From positions 662,501-726,500 of the forward strand of contig NC_135571.1 of assembly GCF_964340395.1 (NCBI RefSeq): 64,000 nt of DNA. Reading direction: 5' to 3'. The stretch is from Glandiceps talaboti. Lineage: Eukaryota; Hemichordata; Enteropneusta; Spengelidae. The notes under the pieces are model-generated. The model saw only the letters and a program-made list of their open reading frames with translations, was not told the DNA's origin and ran no database searches. A program made the position numbers and the translations under genes. Of this stretch, positions 56,307-64,000 are shown piece after piece; the stretch's first letter is position 1; every line of letters starts with the position of its first letter.

Positions 56307-56473
56307 GTGGCAGTATGCTAGTGAGAGACTGCTAGGCAACTCACAATCACCGTATCTATAGACCAAACTAATGTTGATTTTAATGCCCAACTCAAAGGCT
56401 GATGCTACCTGCATATTTAATGATCCCATTATCTGCAACTAAATGGGTGTGGGGGTGGGTGTCCTGTAAATTG

Positions 56474-59400
56474 TCACTTCTTGGTTGCTATTATGGCATG
56501 ACATCTAGGTGATCTTATAGGATCAAAGATTCGCACGATATGAGCTGTATCAACATCTTCCTGAAAGAGAGAAGGAGAAATACTGCTGAATAACACAGCT
56601 ACAGATTACAGCTACAGATTCAATAGACAGAAATATATACCAAATAGTATACAAGCCAAGTTATTGTCTTTGAACAGAAAATATGGATTTATACCCTGGT
56701 CATTCTACATCACAACAACCCATGTCTTCATGAGTGCATGGTTTGTGGTGCTTGAAAATATGAGTCAACATATACCAAATTGCCGTTATATTTCTCCTTT
56801 TTCATAAAATATGCTTGAGGAAGTATAATTATATTATTCTCCAATATTTTTCTTCATTAAGCTGGAAAATACTTGTGACCAAAGGAGTTTGTCAGTACTT
56901 ATCTTGCGACTCATAGTGACAAGGCCCCTTAGGTCACTCATATTTTCCTTGGCTGAACAAAGAAGACTATTGTGGAATATTATCAAATTATTATTATATA
57001 CTATTACTACTGCTTCTCTATGGACATTTCTGTCTGAGACTCAAGTGATACATGATAAAGGCAAAGAACCTGGTGAGATGAAGGCACACATACCGGCATA
57101 AGTGAAATTGGAATGTCCTTGTTAGAGATATGGCTGGAGACGTATAGACTTACCTGTTGTAGTAGAAAGGCCAGTCTATCTAACACAATAAATCCTTCAT
57201 AAGTGAAATTGGAATGTCCTTGTAAGAGATATGACTGGAGATGTATGGACTTACCTGTTGTAGTAGGAAGGCCAGTCTATCTAACACAATAAATCCTTCA
57301 AGCACAGGAGCTATTATAGCCCTGAACTGGATAAAACATGATAACTTTCTCTCCTCACTTTCATACTTGTGATAGTAATCCATTATTTCGTCATCTGAAA
57401 GCTGAGATATTGAAGACCTAAATCAATCAATCAATCAATCATCCAATGATGGAATCAATAAATCAAATAAGTCACTAAAAAGCAACCAATCAAATAGAAA
57501 TCAGTCAACCATCACATAAATCACTCACTCACTCACTCACTCACTCACTCACGCACTCAATCACTCACTGAATCAATCAATCAATCACTCACTCACTCAC
57601 TCACTCACTCACTCACTCACTCACTCACTCACTCACTCACTCACTCACTCACTCACTCACTCACTCACTGAATCAATCAATCAATCAATCAATCAGAACT
57701 GATATCAAGTCTAGTGTGTAAGCAGCAAGTCATCATCACCTTGGTGTCATCAAGGTGTAGTTTCTTCAATGCTTTCCTAACATACTCTAGGAATGTTCTA
57801 CATTTGGCTGCAGTTTTACCAACTGGTCTGTCTCTAAAAAAGAAAGTAGCATTCTGATAAGAATCGTCAACCAAGACAGATCAAAAGCTCAAAATAATCA
57901 CTTGTTAGTAGTAATATGGAATGCCACACCAGGAAATAAAGGTGTTTTCATTAACTTTGGGTTCTGGAGTCATTTCATGAATTCACACATAATTTTCACT
58001 GGTTGCCAGGAAACACCAAATTAAAACTCTTTTTCACCTCCATTGTTCTCCTAAGAGCTTATTTACTTCAGATAAAAAGTCATAAATATATTCAGTGATC
58101 ATCTTATGAATATTCAGTGATCATCTTATGAATGTTCATGTCTGCTATGACCCATCTGTATCACTTAGAGAACAACAGATGTGAAAAGTATTTCAATTTG
58201 GTGTTTCTTGATGAAATAGTGAACATTGCCTTTATTTTCTGGAGTGGAATTCCCCATTAACGCTGATAGGCTTGGTCAAAATAGAGAAGCAGACAATGAA
58301 ACTGACATGTACTGTATATGCAGTTCAAATACATAAGATCAGTGGATAAGATAATGTATACATTCAAGACAGGGATAACTAAACTTGTAACTCCTGCAAC
58401 ACATGTATTTTTAATATAATAATAATAATAATGTTGGGTTCTTATATAGCGCTTTCCCACGTCGTGCTCAAAGCACTTTACAATTATTACCCCTGGCTCG
58501 GATCAGAATGGCACAACTGCCCTTTAGTCTTCCTCAACTCCCCGGGGAGCATACAATCCATTGCAGCCATTTAAGCGCATAGGATTAAAGCCTTCACATT
58601 GCAACCTACATCATACCAGGTCCCCAATTATACAGCTGGGTTGACTAAGTCACAGTCGTTGTTCAAATCTTGCCCAAGGACTTTAGTCACTCAGAAACAA
58701 ACAGCAGGCAGCGACAGGGCTTGAACCTGCAACCTGTAGATTCCAAGCAGGTCACGCTAACCATTCACCCATCATGACTTCACAGAGACACAAAGTAATC
58801 TGCAAAGCTGACATACAATGTAGTAGACAAGTACTCAAAGTCCACTGATAGACCCTCCACCAACTGAAGAGAGATTTTGAGATAAAACAGACTTACCCAC
58901 GGAATGATTCATAATGGTCTTCAATAATGACTTGTAATACAGCTCTGATGAACAAAGAGTTAGATGGAAGTTTGTTCTCAGCAACAGATTTATCATTAGA
59001 CTAGAAACAAAACAAACAGTATTAGCTGCAAATAGCGTTTGATATCATTCTCAAGTCTACATGTAGTGATGTACAGTCAACACTATCTACTACACTTCTT
59101 AGGTATACATGACATGTGTGAGGTTCTTGTGTAGTATTGATGTTTGTTGACATTCAATGCGTATATGTATGCCCATGACAAGTAAGACACAACCTGATTG
59201 GCTGTGTGTCTCACTGAGCAGAAATTCGTTTGCATGTGCGCCAGTTCAGATGTAGAGGAGGTGATCAGGCTAAAAAATGTAAACATACACCAAAAAGGTC
59301 AATTCAGGCAAAATAATGAAGGTAAAATAGCAATGAACGATTAGCCGACATCTACATCATCAGATTTAATCAGATTGTGCAGTGAACCTAATTCTACAGC

Positions 59401-62400
59401 CATTAGGTTTGTGTAATGATGCCTGTACAGGCATAGTTATGAACAATCTGATTAAAATCTGATGTGGTGAAAGTGGCTAGATGTCTTTTTTTTAACCTCA
59501 ATTTCCATCTCTTTTTGTCGTCTGTTGTATCATGTGATTGCCGTCTTCGCGATCAACCAGAACAAAACAAACGACACAATGATGGAAATAGAGGTAAATA
59601 AAGACATCTAGCCACTTTCACCACATAACATTTTAATCAGATTTAGTTATGGAAATTGTTAACTTGTATTGCATTTAACATTTCACAGTGCATAGTTAGT
59701 AGTAAGTAGTCAATACCAACTGACTTTGTACTGACAAATCACAACATGGGAAATGGAAAGGTATAACAGTGTAAACTAGACAAGCTATTTAGAATATCAT
59801 TTCTCCAGAAATACGGAGTGATGTCTTAGAAAATACATACCGAACAAGCTAACCTCCTTGCTCCTCTTCCGATGATGGCTTTTTGTGATTTGAGGATATC
59901 ACTCATTGGAAATCCTGGCACTGTCTTGGCTCCTGGAGGTACTCCCCAAGGAGGTTCATCATCAAATTCCTCCGTCAGTAGATTAAAACAACATCCAACA
60001 CTACAAAGTACTTTTGTTGATGGATCATGTGAGAATAAACGTAGAATTGTTGCTGCCAAATCACCACATGTGTGAAGACCTGTTAGTAGTGTGGACTGTG
60101 GCAACAACTAGAAATGAGAAAAGAGAAAAACAAACATCAAAGATCAAGTAGTTGTAAAGGGGTGTATTTCTCCAGGAAACAAGGTCATTTTCACTAACTA
60201 TGGGTTCTGGAGAGTGATTTCATGATGCTAAATCATCTACAATTACTTGTGATTTCACAGAAACATCAAGTTGATTCTGTGCCTTTATAGAGTATCTTTG
60301 CTGTGGGCTAATGCATCATGGGAGTAAGCAGATATAATAGGGAACTTGCAATCCAGACTGAGCATGCTCAGACGCAAAGGACTATGGGATTATCTGTGGT
60401 TATCGTGATAACTTATCTTGAGATACCGATAAAATAAACCTCCAACACTGGTCAGGGCAACTATGAATTGACTATTAATGGTTATAAACAATGTAACAAT
60501 ATTGTTTACAATACTAATTGATTAGTATTTATTATCACATTTCCCATGATGCAACATTCAACATGGCGGGTTTGCAAGTTCCCTATTGATTCATGGTTGC
60601 ACAATGAATATTCATGAGATGTTTTACACTGAAACTTTGAAAGGTATATAGGCACTCAAGACTCGTGAATATTCAGTGTGCAGCTTGAATACAGTATTTC
60701 TGCTGACTCCCATAATGCATCAGCCCAGTATAGGCACTCAAGACTTGTCAATATTCAGTGTGCAACTTGAATACAGTATTTCTGCTGACTCCCATAATGC
60801 ATCAGCACAATGTAGAACAGGAAGTGTGGGTCATTACACATATTAGTATATTACCTCATCATGAGTACTAGTTTCCTCTTCATCACTGTCTTTGTTATCC
60901 ATTACATCATCTTTTGAATCTTGAAGTCTCATCTTTGATAGATCAGTACCAACATCTACAAATGCAGTAACAGGATTATACGACACCAGCAACTTCTTTT
61001 TACAAACTTCACAAATAGTATTCCTTTTTTTACTTTTCCAGTCAGAATTTTCAAAACTTTCAACTTCAGATTGTCCATTGATGTCACTATGTTGTTTTCC
61101 TTGTGAAGATTTGTCAACAATCATTGTTGTTTGAATGTCTTCTTTACTACAAACATTACTGTCTGATGTACGGTGATGACAGATTGTCTGATCTGTGGAT
61201 GTACCAGCTGTTGGAAATTGAGATTTTCTGACTTCATCTTGCACCGATTTGTCAAAATTAGCCTTCATATTATCTTTGTGTTTACATTTACATACTTCAT
61301 TGCTCTGTGATAACATTTTTGATTTATTTGCATTCCTTAATAATCCTGGCCAAAATTTTTGAAGTTTTCTGTTTCTTTCAAGTGCACCGACTGTATTTGT
61401 TGTTGAGGCATCAATGCCAAGGACATGAAGTCCATGCTGCAGAGACAAATGTTGACTTAGATAACCTTTACCGCTGCCAATGTCAATGACCTGAAATCAA
61501 ACAAACAAACACAGCATTTACTTTCAATTATAATAAACATTTTAATACTTTAAAGTGACCATATGGATGAGGATTTGGTATTTAGTTTAAATTTTTAGTT
61601 TATAAAACAATTTTATCATGGCTTCCTACTTGAAAAATTAATGTGAAACAACAAAGACCCAGTCTGTCTTTGTAACTCAATACATTGCAAAAAGCTAACA
61701 AATGTGTAAAAAGTTATTGTATGTACAATAAAGATTTTACATATTTATTAATGTTTTGCAATTTATTGAGATACTAATAAGGATTTAGTATATGTTTTTT
61801 TCACATTGTTTTACCAAGTATATAAACATAGTAGAGTTGTTTTACGAATTAAAAATCCAAAATAAATACAAAACTCAACTGGAAGGCTTTCCAAAAGTTG
61901 TGACTGTGTTCACCATGTTAACAGAGCATCATCAGGTCAGTAAGATAACAACAAAAGAAATGTATAAGGTGTGGAAAACTTAGTACAAAAGAAAGGTGTG
62001 AAAAGAGGTAGACTTGTGAAAAGAGAAATTAACAGTTAGGGTGTTAGACAGCTAACAGCATAGACAGTGTTAGACAGCTAAAGCGTACATGTACATGTAG
62101 ATGTCACACTAAATCTGTTATTGTATTTTTTTTTCTTTTCACTCATAATTTGCCCGCTACCTGTAATGCTTTGTTTTTTCACATCCTGGAGGTTTTCTGT
62201 TTAAAGTGGCAGTATTGAAATACTATCCGAATGCTCCACATCTCTAGAAGTCATGTCCTACTTTTATGTACGAACAAATCATTTTTCATTCCCAAAAATT
62301 GTTTGACTGATTTCTCTCCTCACCTGTTTGATGTCAAAAGTATTTGCTAATTGATTTACAATATCAGACATTAAAGTGACCTCGTGGTATTTCTTTTGAG

Positions 62401-62938
62401 TCATTCCAAAACCAACAATACTACATCTTTTTTCTGTAGTCATGGCAACATCTTGGAACAACACATCCTCTATTCTTTTAACCATTCCAAAATGTAGCAG
62501 TGTGTATTTTTGAGCTTCAAGAAAGAAAGTGTGCAGTGCTTGAAACTTTTTAATTGTCTGATATCCATCGCAGGAAATAGATTTTTCAGCTTTGATGTCT
62601 TGATTTACAGCAAGGGACACATTTTGAGGACACAATTCGCGATCGTTTATTCTCTCCTCAGAACCAGATTCGAACATCTGAGGCGAACTACCCTGGTTCA
62701 CAGAATCAGCATTTCCATCTGAATAAAATAGTTGTCCGGTAGGTAACCGAGAAAGCTCTTGATCGCTAAGGGAAAGTAATTCCGTCCGGATCTCACTGGG
62801 TATGAGTGACCACAAGTTTTCCGTGTAAAATCCGACTGTGTTGATGTTTGCCAATGGAAGGTATGGATGTAGATACTTGTATATTCCCTGTAATAAACTC
62901 TCAATATCGGCTAACCTCGAAGGGATATTTTCCGCCAT
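56474..62938 (-). CDS. METTL25: METTL25-like putative SAM-dependent methyltransferase, 649 aa, seven exons
   Basis: Exons 62324-62938, 60855-61490, 59841-60107, 58897-59000, 57740-57833, 57255-57401 and 56474-56560 join in phase (0, 0, 0, 2, 0, 0) and end in TGA. Exon 2 opens with the SAM-binding motif VIDIGSGKGYLS (residues 206-217) followed by GLHVLGIDASTTNT and ERNRKL. Exon 3 holds TLLTGLHTCGDLA and SVGCCFNLL. The end reads LEGFIVLDRLAFLLQQEDVD and FDPIRSPRCHAIIATKK. These are hallmarks of the METTL25/RRNAD family. Exon 2 also has a long charged insert with CKCKHK and CEVCKKK cysteine pairs. For exon 6 the acceptor TCTCAG at 57402 is needed for phase; the upstream TTTAG is not. No signal peptide, so a cytosolic or nuclear protein; the substrate is unknown. 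Confidence 0.9.
56690..56975 (-). mobile_element. MITE-like dispersed repeat A, copy 3 (reverse)
   Basis: Contains GGTCATTCTAC, AAATATGAGTCAA, TTCTTCATTAAGCTGGAAAA and TCACTCATATTTTCCTTGGC, the complement order of 48835-49140. It lies in the last METTL25 intron. Confidence 0.8.
57097..57299. repeat. 101-bp tandem duplication of a METTL25 exon end plus its donor
   Basis: The two units start CATAAGTGAAATTGGAATGT / CATAAGTGAAATTGG at 57097 and 57198, and both hold ACTTACCTGTTGTAGTAG and GGCCAGTCTATCTAACACAA. The higher one contains the last 45 bases of the true exon. Confidence 0.95.
57415..57700. repeat. (AATC)n and (ACTC)n microsatellite
   Basis: AATC runs flank a pure ACTC run of about 30 units, all within the METTL25 intron 5. 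Confidence 0.95.
58418..58785 (-). mobile_element. tRNA-derived SINE, copy 2
   Basis: It is about 95 percent like 24877-25243 by eye, with the same TATATAGCGCTTTCCCAC, CTCAAAGC and (ATT)n tail at 58418-58432 and the tRNA-like head near 58720-58775. It lies in METTL25 intron 3. Confidence 0.9.
59441..59648. mobile_element. Fold-back element, ~205 bp
   Basis: GTGGTGAAAGTGGCTAGATG with TCTTT faces AAAGACATCTAGCCACTTTC with ACCAC. Outer AATCTGATTAAAA and inner ACCTCAATTTCCATC also pair. It lies in METTL25 intron 3. Confidence 0.85.
60336..60587 (+). mobile_element. MITE-like element C, copy 2 (TIR AATAGGGAACTTGCAA)
   Basis: Same ends and orientation as 19482-19737, with about ten percent internal differences by eye. 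It lies in METTL25 intron 2. Confidence 0.92.
60647..60812. repeat. 82-bp direct duplication
   Basis: TATAGGCACTCAAGACT, GAATACAGTATTTCTGCTGA and CTCCCATAATGCATCAGC are present twice, in METTL25 intron 2. Confidence 0.93.
61549..61870. mobile_element. MITE-like element D, diverged copy
   Basis: Begins TTTAAAGTGACCATATGGAT and ends GAATTAAAAATCCAAAATAA, with the outer right end missing. It lies in METTL25 intron 1. Confidence 0.8.
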
Positions 62939-63702
62939 GTTGACATAGGCACAGATTCACAAATACAGCCAACCGATCTCCCCTCATAAGTTTTATAACG
63001 CCATGGCTAAATAATATTATTGACCGATTACAAGAACACGTGAAATCTCGACTACCTTGTATAGCGCATTAATTTCAAACCGTATGTTCAAAAAATGACA
63101 ACTTTACAACTTTAGCTTATAATCGCTGTTAAAATTCTGGTTGCGTGTTTAAAGGATATTTTATTATTATATACTTAAAATTATTACATCATTTTAGTAA
63201 AATTGCTGACGACACGGCAATTTAAGATCTAATTATATGATCTGTCGTATCTGGTTCTACTAATGACAAATTAACTTACCTAGTACGCATGCTCATATTG
63301 AAATCGTTGGAAATGTTCAAAATGGCGGTCGTTTCAAAGTTGTGATTTGCATTCTTCTGTTGTTGTTTAGACAAATGATGTGGATTTACCTCGGAGGATT
63401 ATAGAATCGACTTCTAATTTAGGAATTCTTCAACCGATTACTGCAGTGATAGCAACGTACCTGCTATTATCCGATCACAAAGCAGTTCAGTTGTATTTTC
63501 TTAGAGTCGTCGTTGAAAAAAGATTTTTGTGTTGTCTCCAGATAATAGCCAAGAAGTACCTGGCACCTTTCAGGAGGAATTGTTGTGTGCGTCGATTCGA
63601 CAAAACGCCTGTTGGACAATCGCAAGAAAGTTTCCAGGGGAAGAATTGCTAAAGGCAGATGTACATTTCTCTATCGTCGTAGTCGCTGAATTTGAATTCA
63701 AC
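62939..63702. promoter_or_regulatory. Probable bidirectional promoter between METTL25 and the gene at 63703
   Basis: The two start codons are 765 bases apart and point away from each other. The METTL25 start itself lies in AACATGGCGGAAA, and AAAATGGCGG occurs at 63319-63328; both resemble the YY1 motif AANATGGCGG often found near housekeeping starts. No TATA box was seen. The ATG at 63322 opens only seven codons, so it would be an upstream ORF if transcribed. Confidence 0.45.
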
Positions 63703-64000
63703 ATGGATCCTCATAGCGTTATAAAAGGCGTTGTGTTGGCAACCAACCAATACAGTAATAACACAAATGAAAATAATCTGATAAACTTAGAACGACAGTT
63801 AGACGTAAGTAATCAAGTAATACAACAATAACATTGTATAAATCGTAACCGTGGCAACATGAAGGTGTAAGGGAAGATTTCCCCTTCAAGCTCCATAATT
63901 GCAATTTACCGTCTAAACTGATCATAAATTTACCATCTAAACTGATCATAAATATCTTATTTCTGGTAATTTTTTTTCCAAACAGGTTCTCACCAATCTA
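63703..64000 (+). CDS. 5' end of an unrecognised gene (exon 1 and start of exon 2)
   Basis: ATG at 63703 in good context (AACATGG) opens 34 codons (MDPHSVIKGVVLATNQYSNN, TNENNLINLERQLD) ending at a strong donor GTAAGTAA (63805) in phase 0. A good acceptor TTTTCCAAACAG at 63974-63985 begins exon 2, which reads VLTNL and leaves the window. There is no signal peptide. I do not recognise the family. The frame is open upstream to about 63529 in the same phase, but that part has no better start. Confidence 0.6.

Noticed and set aside
63322-63345. ATG in AAAATGGCGG as the start of the plus-strand gene
   Set aside because: The frame stops after seven codons; the ATG at 63703 has good context and ends at a proper donor.

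Overview
This is animal (metazoan) nuclear DNA. Genes are split into short exons with GT..AG introns, start codons sit after signal peptides or Kozak-like context, and the spaces are full of microsatellites, minisatellites, tRNA-derived SINEs, a truncated LINE and several families of small inverted-repeat (MITE-like) elements. The base composition is AT-rich. A D8C-VWD-EGF cell-surface protein, a secreted C-type lectin and a METTL25-type methyltransferase together suggest a marine invertebrate (mollusc, brachiopod, hemichordate or cephalochordate grade). I cannot narrow it further. No prokaryotic feature, CRISPR array, rRNA gene or functional tRNA gene was seen.

Layout. (1) 1.1-5.6 kb, plus strand: a complete secreted C-type lectin-domain gene of 181 codons, with a TATA-like box, a noncoding first exon, five coding exons and a polyA signal. 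(2) 5.6-11.7 kb: no convincing exon; dispersed repeats, a 40-bp satellite, a 50-bp satellite and a long fold-back element. (3) 11.8-40.9 kb, minus strand: one large gene. I could join 24 exons in phase, giving 1,220 codons. It encodes a secretory signal, a domain like that of skeletal organic matrix proteins, a D8C domain, an Ig-like stretch, a VWD domain, an EGF module and a single membrane anchor. The last cytoplasmic exon is not resolved. (4) 41-44 kb: a dispersed repeat and one isolated 5' coding exon on the minus strand. (5) 44.4-50.4 kb, plus strand: a small secreted protein of 221 residues with a Thr/Pro-rich mucin-like tail and a 17-base microexon. (6) 50.4-56.3 kb: satellites and fold-back elements. 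(7) 56.5-62.9 kb, minus strand: a complete METTL25-like gene, 7 exons and 649 residues. (8) 63.7 kb to the end, plus strand: the first exon of an unrecognised gene, head-to-head with METTL25.

The genes do not form an obvious pathway. Three of them encode secreted or surface proteins: lectin, D8C/VWD/EGF receptor-like protein and mucin-like protein. The most unusual structural theme is that tandem arrays repeatedly start at, or include, 5' splice sites. Five such cases are described. In three of them the exon end and its splice donor are themselves copied, and use of a copied donor would bring in an early stop codon.
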